A stretch of DNA of 64,000 bases from DASSUW01 sp963835525 (GTDB lineage: Bacteria; Actinomycetota; Thermoleophilia; Solirubrobacterales; Solirubrobacteraceae). Each line of letters opens with the position of its first letter. Position 1 is the first letter of the stretch. Below, one piece after another: positions 29,095-38,204 of this stretch. The notes under the pieces are model-generated. The model was not told where the DNA came from. It worked only from the letters and a program-made list of their open reading frames with translations, and did not search any database. The position numbers and the translations under genes are program-made. Location: positions 62,001-126,000 of the forward strand of contig CAWIFM010000006.1 of the NCBI GenBank assembly GCA_963835525.1, written 5' to 3'.

Positions 29095-32000
29095 CTAGTC
29101 GAACGCCAGGCTCTGCCAGCGGCCCACGTCGGCCTCTGGCAGGGCCCGGGCGAAGATGGCGATCCGGTCCACCTCGCCCGTGAGCCGCTCGCTGCCGTTC
29201 TGGTTGGCGGCGAAGCGCAGCTCGCGCGTGGCGCAGCCGACGATGCCGCCGTCCGGGACGGACGCGCCTCCCGCTCGCTGCCCGTCGACGTAGACCACGA
29301 TCTCGCCGTCGTCGGCCATCGTCACCACCAGATCGACGAAGCGGCCGGTCGGCACCGTCGCGCTGGTGGTGACGCCCGCGCCCGAGCCGATCAGCCGGAC
29401 CTGGTTCGACGGGGTCAGGTCGACGAGGACGCCGTCGGTCCCGGGATCGCCGACCGGCTGGAAGTCGAACAGCCGCCGGTAGGAGCCCGCGGTGGTGACC
29501 TTCACCTCGGCGGCGAAGGTCGCCTCCGGCAGGAAGCCGAGCGACGTCGGCGCGGTGCGCAGGAACTGCGACCCGCCGAGCGCGAGCGCGCTGCCCGCGT
29601 ACGTGGCCCCGCCCTCAATCGTCGCGTCGCGCCCGTAGGACGAGGCGTCATCGACGACCTCGCCGGAGACCGGGTCCCAGGCGACGAGCGGCTCCTCGGC
29701 GGCGGGCACCGGGCACGGCGGCGGGATCGTCACCTGCACCCGCCGCACCGCCTCGGCCCGCCACCCGTCTCCGGTCAGGACCGCGCGGACCGGCGCCCAG
29801 CCGTCGTCGTCGGAGCCGGCGGTCATGATGAACCGGTGCGTGCCCGGCTGCACGCTGACGCCGGCGGGGCGCGCCGACCATCCGTCGGGCAGATCAAGCG
29901 CCAGCTCGCCCGCGGCGCTCACCGTGACATCGACCGGCACCTCTGCTCCGGGTTCGACGGCGTCGGGAGCGTCGATCGCCACGTTCACCTTCGCGGTGGC
30001 GACGTAGCGACGGTTGCGCTCGGCGCGGAACGTCACGAGGTCGCCGTCGCGCTTGTGCTTCACAGCCCGCCGCGTGCGAGCGTCGACGAGCCGGAACGGG
30101 CCCGCGAACAGGTCGCTGCGAACCGCGATCCGGCCGGACCGCCCCGACCTGAGCTCGATCTCGTCCGCGGTACCGCCCGACCAGCGGACATCCACAGTGA
30201 CGTCGCCGCGCGCCCGCAGGCCCGACACCGAGCCCTCCGGCCAGGCGCTCGGCAGCGCGGGCAGCACCTGCAGCTCGCCGGTGTGGCTCTGCACGAGCAT
30301 CTCGGCGACGCCGGCCGTGGCGCCGAAGTTGCCGTCGATCTGGAACGGCGGATGCGTGTCCCACAGGTTCGGCAGCGTGCTCGTCTTGAGCTGCTCGGAC
30401 AGCATCTTGTGCGCGTGGTCGCCGTCCAGCAGGCGGGCCCAGAAGTTGATCTTCCACGCCTTGCTCCAGCCCGTGCCGCCGTCGCCGCGGCCGCGCAGCG
30501 TGACTGCCGCGGCCTCCGCGAGCTCAGGCGTCGTCAGCGGCGAGAACTGCCGCCCGGGGTGCAGGCCGAACAGGTGCGAGACGTGCCGGTGATCGTCCGC
30601 CGGATCGTCCCAGTCCTCCTTCCACTCCTGGAGCTGGCCCCACGAGCCGACGCGCGTGCCGGGATCCAGCCGCGCGAGCGCGTCGCGGACCTCGCGCCGG
30701 AACGCGCGCTCGCCGCGAAGCTCGCCGGCCGCCTCGGCGACGTTCGTGAACAGGTCCCACACGATCTGCTGGGACATCGCGGCGCCCGCCGAGAACGGGC
30801 CGTGCTCGGGCGAGTAGCTGGGCGAGACGACCAGCCTGCCGTCACGGCGATCCACGATCAGCTCGTCGAGCCAGAACTGCGCGAGCTCCTTCATGACCGG
30901 GTACGCGCGCTTGCGCAGGAACCGCTCGTCGCGCGTGAAGCGGTAGTGCTCGTAGAGGTGCTGGGCGAGCCACGCGCCGGACTCGGGGAACCAGAACGAC
31001 GTCGCCCAGTCGTGGACGCCGGTGAATCCGTACGGGGTCGTCTCGTTGTGGACGACCCAGCCGCGGTTGCCGAACATCTCGCGCGCGGTCACGCGACCTG
31101 GCGCGCGCAGCGAATCGATGTAGTCGAACAGCGGGTCGGTGGTCTCGGAGAGGTTGGTGACCTCCGCCGGCCAGTAGTTCATCTGGAGGTTGATGTTGAC
31201 GTGGTAGTCGGCGCTCCACGGCGGGCTCGTCGACTCGTTCCAGACGCCCTGGAGGTTGGCGGGCAGCGAGCCCGGGCGCGAGGACGCGATCAGCAGGTAG
31301 CGCCCGTACTGGAAGTACAGGGCCTCCAGCGCGCGGTCGGCCGCCGAGGCGCCGCCGCGGTAGCTCCGCAGCAGCTCGTCGGTCGTGACGTCGGGCATCG
31401 CCTGCCCGATGTCGAGGCGGACACGGCCGAACAGCTTCGCGTGATCGCGCTCGTGGGCTTCGAGCAGCCGCGCGTAGCGCTTGCGGGCGGCGCGGTCCAC
31501 GGCGGCGCTGACCCGCCGATGCGGTTCCGCGCCGCGGTAGTCGGGGTAGCGGTCGGAGTAGTTCGTGCCCGCCGCGAGCACGAGCACGGCGGAGTCGGCG
31601 CCGGCGACGGTCACCGACCCGTCGCCGCCGTCGGTGCGACTCCCGCCGTGGCTCGTCACCTGGAGCTGGGACTCGTAGCGGAGACCGTTGTCCTGCAGCG
31701 CCCCGGCGACCGTGATCCGGCCGTCGCGCGCCATGACGGTCCGAGACCGGTTGTCGGGCACGGACACGCTCGCGGTGAAGCCGACCTTCCCCGGCCGGTC
31801 CGCCGACAGCCGCATGACGATCGCGCCTCCGGGGCGGCTGGCGAAGTACTCGCGCGTGTAGCGCACGCCGCCGCTGCTGTACGACACGCGCGCGAGCGCG
31901 CCGGCGATGTCGAGCTCGCGCCGGTAGCCCTGCACGGCGCCGGGCTCGTTCTCGATCTGGAGCGTGAGGTCGCCGAACGTCTGGTAGGCGCCGAAGCCGC

Positions 32001-32373
32001 GCTTGGGCTGGCCGAGCGCCTGCGCCACCTCGGGCGGGTCCATCTGGAGCTGCTCCTCGAGTGTGCGCTGGACGTCCTCTATCGCTTTCGGGCGCGGCTG
32101 CTCCCAGTTGCCGAACGTGTAGCCACCCGCGGAGCCGGGACCGCCGGTCCACAGCGTCTTCTCGTTGAACTGCACGCGCTCGCTGCCGACGCCGCCGAAG
32201 ATCGCGGCGCCCATGGCCCCGTTGCCGATCGGCAGCGCCTGCTGCTCCCAGCTCGTCGCGGGCTCGTCGTACCACAGGGTCTCGCCGGCGCGCGCCGGCG
32301 CGGCGACCACGAACGCTGCGACCGCCGTCACGACCCCCGCGGTTCGCTTGGCACTGCACCACGTCATCCTCAT
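29095..32373 (-). CDS. Secreted GH95 alpha-L-fucosidase/galactosidase with C-terminal LamG domain
   Basis: 1092 residues with signal peptide (RTAGVVTAVAAFVVAAPARA). ETLWYDEPATSWEQQALPIG, FNEKTLWTGGPGS, WSADYHVNINLQMNYWPAEV, ATSFWFPESGAWLAQHLYEH and NFGATAGVAEMLVQSHTG are signature blocks of glycoside hydrolase family 95, whose catalysis uses an Asn/Asp-activated water and a general acid Glu. Residues ~880-1090 form a concanavalin-like LamG module that may bind glycans. It would remove terminal fucose or L-galactose from plant or other polysaccharides. The convergent MMPL gene ends 3 bases away. Confidence 0.9.
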   Translation of the reverse strand: MRMTWCSAKRTAGVVTAVAAFVVAAPARAGETLWYDEPATSWEQQALPIGNGAMGAAIFGGVGSERVQFNEKTLWTGGPGSAGGYTFGNWEQPRPKAIEDVQRTLEEQLQMDPPEVAQALGQPKRGFGAYQTFGDLTLQIENEPGAVQGYRRELDIAGALARVSYSSGGVRYTREYFASRPGGAIVMRLSADRPGKVGFTASVSVPDNRSRTVMARDGRITVAGALQDNGLRYESQLQVTSHGGSRTDGGDGSVTVAGADSAVLVLAAGTNYSDRYPDYRGAEPHRRVSAAVDRAARKRYARLLEAHERDHAKLFGRVRLDIGQAMPDVTTDELLRSYRGGASAADRALEALYFQYGRYLLIASSRPGSLPANLQGVWNESTSPPWSADYHVNINLQMNYWPAEVTNLSETTDPLFDYIDSLRAPGRVTAREMFGNRGWVVHNETTPYGFTGVHDWATSFWFPESGAWLAQHLYEHYRFTRDERFLRKRAYPVMKELAQFWLDELIVDRRDGRLVVSPSYSPEHGPFSAGAAMSQQIVWDLFTNVAEAAGELRGERAFRREVRDALARLDPGTRVGSWGQLQEWKEDWDDPADDHRHVSHLFGLHPGRQFSPLTTPELAEAAAVTLRGRGDGGTGWSKAWKINFWARLLDGDHAHKMLSEQLKTSTLPNLWDTHPPFQIDGNFGATAGVAEMLVQSHTGELQVLPALPSAWPEGSVSGLRARGDVTVDVRWSGGTADEIELRSGRSGRIAVRSDLFAGPFRLVDARTRRAVKHKRDGDLVTFRAERNRRYVATAKVNVAIDAPDAVEPGAEVPVDVTVSAAGELALDLPDGWSARPAGVSVQPGTHRFIMTAGSDDDGWAPVRAVLTGDGWRAEAVRRVQVTIPPPCPVPAAEEPLVAWDPVSGEVVDDASSYGRDATIEGGATYAGSALALGGSQFLRTAPTSLGFLPEATFAAEVKVTTAGSYRRLFDFQPVGDPGTDGVLVDLTPSNQVRLIGSGAGVTTSATVPTGRFVDLVVTMADDGEIVVYVDGQRAGGASVPDGGIVGCATRELRFAANQNGSERLTGEVDRIAIFARALPEADVGRWQSLAFD

Positions 32374-32404
32374 CGCCGGGCCTCCCGTTCCGACGCTCCC
32401 GCCA

Positions 32405-32420
32405 ATACCTCGAGAGGTAT
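32405..32420. promoter_or_regulatory. Inverted repeat upstream of the GH95 gene
   Basis: ATACCTC-GA-GAGGTAT, 7-bp arms, lies 31 bases upstream of the fucosidase ATG in a 57-base gap after the P450 gene. Its AT-rich outer arms and position suggest an operator. No candidate regulator is adjacent. Confidence 0.4.
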
Positions 32421-32430
32421 ATCGAGAAGG

Positions 32431-33729
32431 TTAGGCAGTTCGCGCCACGGCGACCACCCGGGTGCCGCCCGCCGGCGAGAACGTCACGTTCCGGCGAGCG
32501 ACACGCTCGGCCTTCTCGGACGCGGCGCGCAGGGTTCGGTGCCGCAGGATCTCCGCGAGCGCGACCCGCATCTCCATCTCGGCGAACGCGGCGCCGATGC
32601 ACCGCCGCACGCCGCCACCGAACGGGACCCAGGCCGACGTCGTGGACGCGCCGTCGAGAAAGCGCTCGGGCCGGAAGGCGAACGGCTCGGGATAGCGGTC
32701 GGCGCGCGTGTGCGCGAGCCAGATCGCGGGCGTGACGTCGGTTCCCGGCGGCAGCTCGTGGCCGTCGACGCGGAGCGGCGCGACCAGCCGCCGCCCGGCG
32801 AGCGGCACCACCGGCCTAAGCCGAAGCGATTCGGTGACGACCGCGCGCAGATAGGCCTGCTCGCCGTCGTCGATCTCGGCCACGAGCCGGTCGAGGACGG
32901 CGGGATGGCGCACCAGGAGGTCGATCGTCCAGGCCAGGCCGGTCGCCGTGGTCTCGTGACCGGCGAGCAGCAGCGTCATGAGCTGATCGCGGATCTCCGC
33001 GTCGTCCATCGGCTCGCCGCCCTCGAAGCGCGCCGCGACGAGCATCGAGAGGATGTCCTCACGCGGATCGGCCCGGCGCTCGGCGATCTCCAGGTCCAGC
33101 AGCGCGTCGATCTCGCGTCGCAGCCCCTGCAGTCGCGCGAGCGGGTCGCGCGTCCCGAAGCGCCGTGAGAGCAGCACCCCGAACTGCAGCCCGACGGATG
33201 CGGTGTCCGCGAGCAGGCGGGCGAGCCGGTCCGCCAGCCGAGCCCGCCGCTCGGAGTCCGTCACGCCGAACACGGCGCGCACGATCACCTCGAGCGTGAC
33301 GCCCTGCATACGCGGGTGGACGGCGAACGGCTCGCGCTCCGGCCACGCGGCGACGTCACGCGCGACGACCTCGCGGACCGTGGACTCGTAGGCGCGCATC
33401 CGCTCGCCGTGGAAGGGCGGCAGCATGAGCCGCCGGCGCGCCAGATGGTCGCGCCCCTCGAGCAACAGCAGCGAGCGCGGACCGAGTATCGGCAGCAACG
33501 CGATCGTGCGGCCCGGCGGCAGCTCGTGCTCGGCGTTGCCGTAGAGCGCCCGGATCGCGTCGGGATCCGACAGCATCACCATCGGCGTCTTGAACCCGAG
33601 GAACCGGACGCTGAAGACGTCGCCGAACTGCCGGCGGCAGGACTCCAGGAACGAGATCGGCCGTAGCAGCCAGCGCAGCGTCTGCACGATCGGCGGCTCG
33701 TTCGGGCCGGCGGGAAGGGCTCCGGTCAC
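32431..33729 (-). CDS. Cytochrome P450
   Basis: 432 residues from the GTG at base 33729 (TGALPAGPNEPPIVQTLRW); the longer upstream frame adds a Cys/Arg-rich non-P450 segment. The I-helix is LLLAGHETTATGLAW, the ExxR is VTESLRLRP, the PERF motif reads FRPERFLDG and the haem loop is PFGGGVRRCIGAAFAE with the axial Cys. The proline-rich start and LESCRRQFGDVFSVRF fit bacterial P450s related to CYP110/CYP102-like class II families. No ferredoxin is adjacent. Substrate cannot be assigned; fatty acids, terpenes or alkanes are usual for relatives. Confidence 0.88.
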   Translation of the reverse strand: MTGALPAGPNEPPIVQTLRWLLRPISFLESCRRQFGDVFSVRFLGFKTPMVMLSDPDAIRALYGNAEHELPPGRTIALLPILGPRSLLLLEGRDHLARRRLMLPPFHGERMRAYESTVREVVARDVAAWPEREPFAVHPRMQGVTLEVIVRAVFGVTDSERRARLADRLARLLADTASVGLQFGVLLSRRFGTRDPLARLQGLRREIDALLDLEIAERRADPREDILSMLVAARFEGGEPMDDAEIRDQLMTLLLAGHETTATGLAWTIDLLVRHPAVLDRLVAEIDDGEQAYLRAVVTESLRLRPVVPLAGRRLVAPLRVDGHELPPGTDVTPAIWLAHTRADRYPEPFAFRPERFLDGASTTSAWVPFGGGVRRCIGAAFAEMEMRVALAEILRHRTLRAASEKAERVARRNVTFSPAGGTRVVAVARTA

Positions 33730-33863
33730 GGGTCCGCCGACGCTACACCCTCGCGTCGTTAAATCCCTGCACGCCCGTAAGTGCCAGACGCGGAACCTGG
33801 GTACGATCAGCGCGTGGCGGATCACCGGCACGGCCGGAGACAGTCCGGAGGAGCGGTGGGAAC

Positions 33864-35261
33864 ATGAGCCAGACCGCGAAGCGCCCTCGTACGCGAGATG
33901 CGGAGCGGTATCAGGCAGTGACGACGGCGCGTGAGCGGTTCCTCGCCGGGGACGACCGCGTCCGCGGAGTCCGGCCCGAGATCGCCACGTCCTGGTATCG
34001 CTGCCGCGAGCAGTACCACGTCGACCCGAATCTGAACACGGCGCCGACCGCGTCCGCGCAGGACGAATCGTCCGACGAGCACACGCTCGAGCACGAGATC
34101 GTCTTCGCCCAGCTCGGCGGCGCGGCGGCGTCGATCGCGACGGAGGTCGAGAGCCTCGGCGGCGTCGTCACCGTCACCGACGGCGCGGCCCGGCTGCTGA
34201 CCGTCCAGGGCGACAAGGAGACGCTGTACCGCGCCAAGGACAGCAACATGGCGCCGTGGTCCTGCTGGTCGGAATGGGCGACGGGCACGAACGGCATGGG
34301 CACGGCGCTCGAGGCGCCCGGACCGGTGCTGATCAGCGGGCCCGAGCACTGGTGCGAGGGCTTCCACGAGTGGGTCTGCGCGGGCGTGGCGGTACGCGAC
34401 CCGGTGACCCACGATCCCGTCGCGGTGCTCGACGTCTCGGCCTGGCGCGCCACCCTCCCGCCCCAGGCAGCCGGGTGGCTGTCCAAGGCCGTGGGCGGCG
34501 CACGCGCGATCCTGCGTCAGCGCGCCCACGACAGCGGCGCCGAGCTGGCCGCGGCCTTCGCCAAGACGCGAGCGCGGTCCGGACAGGCGCTCGCCGCCCT
34601 GGACGCGCGCGGCAAGGTCGTGATCGCCAACGAGGGGGCGAGCCTCTTCCTCGGCGTCCCCGCGCGCGTCCCGGCTCTGGACCCCACGGTCCGCTGGCAG
34701 CCGAGCGTGAACCTCGAGCACCTCGCCCGCTTCGCCGTCAAGCAGGCCCGACTCGACAGCAGCTGGGTCGGCTCGACGCAGATCGTGACCGGGCTCAGCA
34801 GCGAGCCGTTCCAGCTCACCCTGCGCCCGGTCTTCCTCGGCGACCTGCCCGTCGGGACGCTCGCCGACTTCGGAGCGGACAACGGCGACGCGATCGAGCA
34901 CGAGCGGCCCGAGCCCGGGCTGAGCCCTCGGCAGCGCATCGTGGGCGTGAGCGGCGATCGCATGGTCCTCCTGCACCGGCCCGAGGTCCGGTACGCGGAG
35001 GCGGACGGCAACGACGTCTGGCTCGTCACCGACGAAGGTCGCCTCCAGGCCGCGGTCCGCGGCATCGACAAGCTCGAGGAGGAGCTCACGGGAGGCGACT
35101 TCCTGCGAGTCCACCGGCGCTTCCTCGTCAATCTCGCCTGCGTCCGCGCCGTCGATCGCGGGCCGAAGGGCGAGATGTCGCTGATCATGGACGGCGCGAG
35201 CGAGGCGGTCCCGGTGTCCCGCCGCAACCTCCCGGCCGTGCGGCGGGCGCTAGGCCTCTGA
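33864..35261 (+). CDS. GAF-LytTR transcriptional regulator (AcoR-like sensor with LytTR output)
   Basis: 465 residues behind a GGAGGAG site. The N-terminal region matches AcoR/DhaR-type activators: RGVRPEIATSWYRCRE, a GAF domain (~80-220) with WATGTNGMGTALEAPGPV and CAGVAVRDP. Instead of the usual AAA+ and Fis domains, the C-terminus is a LytTR DNA-binding domain (~355-465; VRYAEADGNDVWLVTDEG, FLRVHRRFLVNLACVRAV). AcoR-like GAF domains sense alcohols, acetoin or related ligands. It converges on pqqE with a 12-nt overlap, so it is the obvious candidate regulator of the pqq and dehydrogenase operons, sensing alcohol or aldehyde; that link is inference. Confidence 0.85.
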   Translation: MSQTAKRPRTRDAERYQAVTTARERFLAGDDRVRGVRPEIATSWYRCREQYHVDPNLNTAPTASAQDESSDEHTLEHEIVFAQLGGAAASIATEVESLGGVVTVTDGAARLLTVQGDKETLYRAKDSNMAPWSCWSEWATGTNGMGTALEAPGPVLISGPEHWCEGFHEWVCAGVAVRDPVTHDPVAVLDVSAWRATLPPQAAGWLSKAVGGARAILRQRAHDSGAELAAAFAKTRARSGQALAALDARGKVVIANEGASLFLGVPARVPALDPTVRWQPSVNLEHLARFAVKQARLDSSWVGSTQIVTGLSSEPFQLTLRPVFLGDLPVGTLADFGADNGDAIEHERPEPGLSPRQRIVGVSGDRMVLLHRPEVRYAEADGNDVWLVTDEGRLQAAVRGIDKLEEELTGGDFLRVHRRFLVNLACVRAVDRGPKGEMSLIMDGASEAVPVSRRNLPAVRRALGL

Positions 35262-36347
35262 CCGCACCGGCCGCTTGATCGCGCGGTAGACGAACTCGTC
35301 CGTCGCCGCGAGCTCCCGCGCCGCGACGACGCGGTCGTGATGGGGCGAGTACCGGCATACGGGATCCGCGGCCGCCGCGTCGCCCGTGAGCCGCAGCGCC
35401 TGACAGCGGCAGCCGCCGAAGTCCTCTTCCTGACGCCCGAGCGGGCACGTCCGGCACGGCTCCTGCATCCAGTCCGTGCCGCGGAAGCGCGCGAACGCGC
35501 CGGACTCGCTCCAGATCCACTCGAGCGGGTGGTCGCGTACGTTGGCGAACTCGAGCCCGGGGATCGTCGACGCCGCCTGGCACGGGAGGACGTCGCCGTT
35601 CGGCGCCACCACCATCGCCGTCCGTCCCCAGCCGCCCATGCACGGCTTCGGCAGCTCTTCGTAGAAATCGGGGAGCACCCACAGGACCTGGACGGCGGGG
35701 CCGACGCGCTCGCGGAACCGCTGGACCGCCCCCTCCGCACGCACGAGCTGGTCGCGCGACGGCATGAGCGCCTCCTGGTTGGGGACGGCCCAGCCGTAGT
35801 ACTGCGTGTTGGCGAGCTCGAGCCGCTGCGCGCCGAGCTCGAGCGTGAGGTCGAGCAGCTCCTCGATGCGGTCGAGGTTCTGGCGGTGCAGGACGCAGTT
35901 GATCGTGAGCGGGAAGTCGAGCTCGGTGGCATGGCGGGCGGCCGCGATCTTCTTCTCGAATGACCGGTTGCCGGCGATGCGATCGTTGTCCTCGGGGTCC
36001 GGGCTCTGGATCGAGATCTGCACGTGGTCGAGGCCCGCCGCCTTGAGCGCCTCCGCGCGCTCGCGCGTAAACAGGGTCCCGGCGGTTATGAGCGACGAGT
36101 ACAGGCCGGCGTCGCGCGCGCCGGCGCAGAGCTCCACGAGATCGCGGCGCAGCATCGGCTCGCCGCCCGTGAGCGCGAGCTGGAGGACCCCGAGGCGGCG
36201 GGCCTCGCCGAAGGCGCGGATCCAGTGCTCGGTCTCGAGCTCGTCGCGGTACCGCTCGTGCCCGATGTCGAGCGGGTTCGAGCAGTACGGGCAGTGCAGC
36301 GGGCACTGGTAGGAGAGCTCGGCGATCAGCGTCGAGGGCCTATGCAT
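35250..36347 (-). CDS. pqqE: PqqE, radical SAM PqqA cyclase
   Basis: 365 residues. The radical SAM cluster motif is SYQCPLHCPYCSNPLD (CxxxCxxC), followed by LTGGEPMLRRDL. The auxiliary SPASM clusters use Cys in KPCMGGWGR, LPCQAAST, EPCRTCPLGRQEEDFGGC and CRYSPHH. It makes the Glu-Tyr carbon-carbon bond in PqqA, the first step of PQQ synthesis. The start overlaps the pqqD end by 8 nt. The Arg/Lys-poor C-terminus is complete. Cytoplasmic. Confidence 0.96.
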   Translation of the reverse strand: MHRPSTLIAELSYQCPLHCPYCSNPLDIGHERYRDELETEHWIRAFGEARRLGVLQLALTGGEPMLRRDLVELCAGARDAGLYSSLITAGTLFTRERAEALKAAGLDHVQISIQSPDPEDNDRIAGNRSFEKKIAAARHATELDFPLTINCVLHRQNLDRIEELLDLTLELGAQRLELANTQYYGWAVPNQEALMPSRDQLVRAEGAVQRFRERVGPAVQVLWVLPDFYEELPKPCMGGWGRTAMVVAPNGDVLPCQAASTIPGLEFANVRDHPLEWIWSESGAFARFRGTDWMQEPCRTCPLGRQEEDFGGCRCQALRLTGDAAAADPVCRYSPHHDRVVAARELAATDEFVYRAIKRPVRSEA

Positions 36348-36597
36348 CGACGAGCAGCCCCTTCTGCGCCATCGCGTCGACCAGCTCCACCACGTCGTCG
36401 CGGAGGTCGGCGCCGTCGTAGCGCGCCGACAGCGCGCCGGCGATGTCGTCGAGCGACCGCTCGCCGTCGCACAGCTCGAGCACCTCCGCGGCGGTCGGGT
36501 TCAGCCGCACGGCCCCCTCCGGGATCAGCAGGATGTGCTCCTCCCGCACGTCGTCGTAGGCCAGTCGCGCGCCGGTGGCCAGGCGGGGCCGTGTCAC
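36340..36597 (-). CDS. pqqD: PqqD, peptide chaperone of PQQ synthesis
   Basis: 85 residues from a GTG that overlaps the pqqC stop (GTGA). LLIPEGAVRLNPTAAEVLEL and GERSLDDIAGALSARYDG are the winged-helix RRE motifs of PqqD, which binds PqqA and presents it to PqqE. Size is normal for free-standing PqqD. Its placement between pqqC and pqqE matches the usual pqqABCDE order. Confidence 0.95.
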   Translation of the reverse strand: MTRPRLATGARLAYDDVREEHILLIPEGAVRLNPTAAEVLELCDGERSLDDIAGALSARYDGADLRDDVVELVDAMAQKGLLVDA

Positions 36598-37268
36598 GGC
36601 TGCGTGCCCCCGTGCTCGATGGCGTCGAGCTGCGCCCACAGCACCTCGGTCTTGAAGCGCAGGGCCGCGACGGCGGCGTCCTGCTGCTCGGGCGTCGTAC
36701 AGCGCTCGACGGTGAGGTCGAGCGCGTACTGCGCGTCGCGCGGCGCCTGGACGAGCCGCGTGCGGAAGTACTCGAGTCCGGCGGGGTCGATCCACGGGTA
36801 GTGCCGTTCGATCGCCTCCACTCGCGTCTTCATCGCGCCCGGCCCGAAGAGCTCGGTCAGCGACGACGCGACCGCCTCGACCCAGGGCCTCTGGCGCGCG
36901 AAGTTCACGTAGGCGTCGACCGCGTAGCGCACGCCGGGCAGGACCCCCTGCTCGGACAGCAGCTCTTCGCGCGTGACGTCCAGCGCCTCGCCGAGCCGCA
37001 GCCAGGACTCCGTGCCGCCCGTTCCCTCGCCGGTGCCGTCGTGGTCGACGATGCGCTGGATCCACTGGCGCCGGACCTCGACCTCGGGGCAGTTCGCCAG
37101 GATCGCCGCGTCCTTGAGCGGGATGCACTTCTGGTAGTAGAAGCGGTTCGCGACCCAGCGCCGCAGCTCCTCGCGCGTGAGCTCGCCCGCGTCCATCCGC
37201 ACGTGGAACGGGTGCAGGTTGTGGTAGCGCGAGCCCTGTGCGCGCAGGCGGGCGACGAAGTCCGTCAC
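36594..37268 (-). CDS. pqqC: PqqC, PQQ synthase
   Basis: 224 residues of the haem-oxygenase-like fold. YHNLHPFHVRMDAGEL, RRWVANRFYYQKCIPLKDAA and RIVDHDGTGEGTGGTESWL are hallmark PqqC segments with the active-site His and Tyr. PqqC performs the final ring closure and eight-electron oxidation using O2, so PQQ synthesis here needs oxygen. ATGA/GTGA overlaps link it to pqqB and pqqD. Confidence 0.96.
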   Translation of the reverse strand: MTDFVARLRAQGSRYHNLHPFHVRMDAGELTREELRRWVANRFYYQKCIPLKDAAILANCPEVEVRRQWIQRIVDHDGTGEGTGGTESWLRLGEALDVTREELLSEQGVLPGVRYAVDAYVNFARQRPWVEAVASSLTELFGPGAMKTRVEAIERHYPWIDPAGLEYFRTRLVQAPRDAQYALDLTVERCTTPEQQDAAVAALRFKTEVLWAQLDAIEHGGTQP

Positions 37269-38098
37269 AGGTCGACCTCGAGGCCATCGTAGGCGACCTC
37301 GACGCCCGCGCGGACGACCGCCTCGCGCTCGGGGGAGTCCTCGAGCAGGATCGGGTTCGTGTTGTTGATGTGGACGAGGATCTTGCGCGGCCGCTCCAGC
37401 CCGGCGAGCATCTCCAGCGTCCCGCCCGTGAGCGGAACATGTCCCATGTCGCCGGCAGTGCGGTCCGAGATGCCCAGTCGCGCGAGGTCGTCGTCGTGCC
37501 AGAACGTGCCGTCGACGAGCACTGCATCGCTCGCGGCCAGCCGGGCGATCACGTCGTCTTCGAGCCTGGCGAGCCCGGGCACGTAGGTGACGGTGCCTCC
37601 GCTGTCGCGGAACACGAAACCGGTCTGGTCACCGCTCACATCGAAAGGCTCGACCGCCAGGCTCGATCCCTCAAGCGGCCATTGGCGGCCTGGGTGCAAC
37701 GTGTTCCAATTTACTCCGGAGAAGCGCTGCAGCATGCGAAACACCGACTCCTCCAGCGCACGCTCGACACCGGCGCTGCCGTACACGCGGATCGGCGTCG
37801 CCGACTCGCGCATGAGCAGCAGACCGGCCGTGTGGTCGATCTCCGCGTCGGTCAGCAGCACGCCCGCGACCGGCGGCGCGCGGACGCCGTCCACGCGCGC
37901 GTCGAGCAGCTCGAGCTGCTGACGCAGGTCCGGCGAGGCGTTGACGAGGAACCACGGCCCGTCGTCCCCGCGGATCGCGAGCGACGACTGGGTCCGCGGC
38001 CGGCTCTCACCCGCGCGCGCGGCCTCGCACACCCGGCAGTGGCAGTTCCATTGCGGATAGCCTCCGCCGGCGGCGGAGCCGAGGACGCGGACGCGCAC
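37265..38098 (-). CDS. pqqB: PqqB, PQQ biosynthesis MBL-fold hydroxylase
   Basis: 277 residues. MRVRVLGSAAGGGYPQWNCH with CxC (NCHCRVCEAAR) is unique to PqqB; LTDAEIDHTAGL replaces the classical HxHxDH, as in other PqqB proteins. PqqB hydroxylates the Glu-Tyr intermediate. Lies 17 bases downstream of pqqA on the same strand. Confidence 0.96.
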   Translation of the reverse strand: MRVRVLGSAAGGGYPQWNCHCRVCEAARAGESRPRTQSSLAIRGDDGPWFLVNASPDLRQQLELLDARVDGVRAPPVAGVLLTDAEIDHTAGLLLMRESATPIRVYGSAGVERALEESVFRMLQRFSGVNWNTLHPGRQWPLEGSSLAVEPFDVSGDQTGFVFRDSGGTVTYVPGLARLEDDVIARLAASDAVLVDGTFWHDDDLARLGISDRTAGDMGHVPLTGGTLEMLAGLERPRKILVHINNTNPILLEDSPEREAVVRAGVEVAYDGLEVDL

Positions 38099-38115
38099 GC
38101 GGCTGGTTCAGTCTC

Positions 38116-38190
38116 CTACCGCTGGAACAGGTAGGAAGTGACCTCGGAGCAGAGCTCGACGATCTCGAACTTCGGCTTGACCCACGTCAT
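38116..38190 (-). CDS. pqqA: PqqA, ribosomal precursor peptide of PQQ
   Basis: A 24-residue peptide starting MTWVKPKFEIVELCSE and ending VTSYLFQR. Glu16 and Tyr20 are spaced E-x3-Y exactly as needed; these two side chains become PQQ. A GGAGGC ribosome site stands 7 bases before the ATG. First gene of pqqABCDE. Only 14 bases separate its start from that of the divergent aminopeptidase, so its promoter must reach into that gene. Confidence 0.95.
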   Translation of the reverse strand: MTWVKPKFEIVELCSEVTSYLFQR

Positions 38191-38204
38191 AGGGTGCCTC
38201 CTTC

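Noticed and set aside
29836..33168. Very long plus-strand frame (1110 codons) over the GH95 and P450 genes
   Set aside because: Arg/Val/Ala-rich composition without domains; it is the antisense shadow of two well-supported genes in GC-rich DNA.
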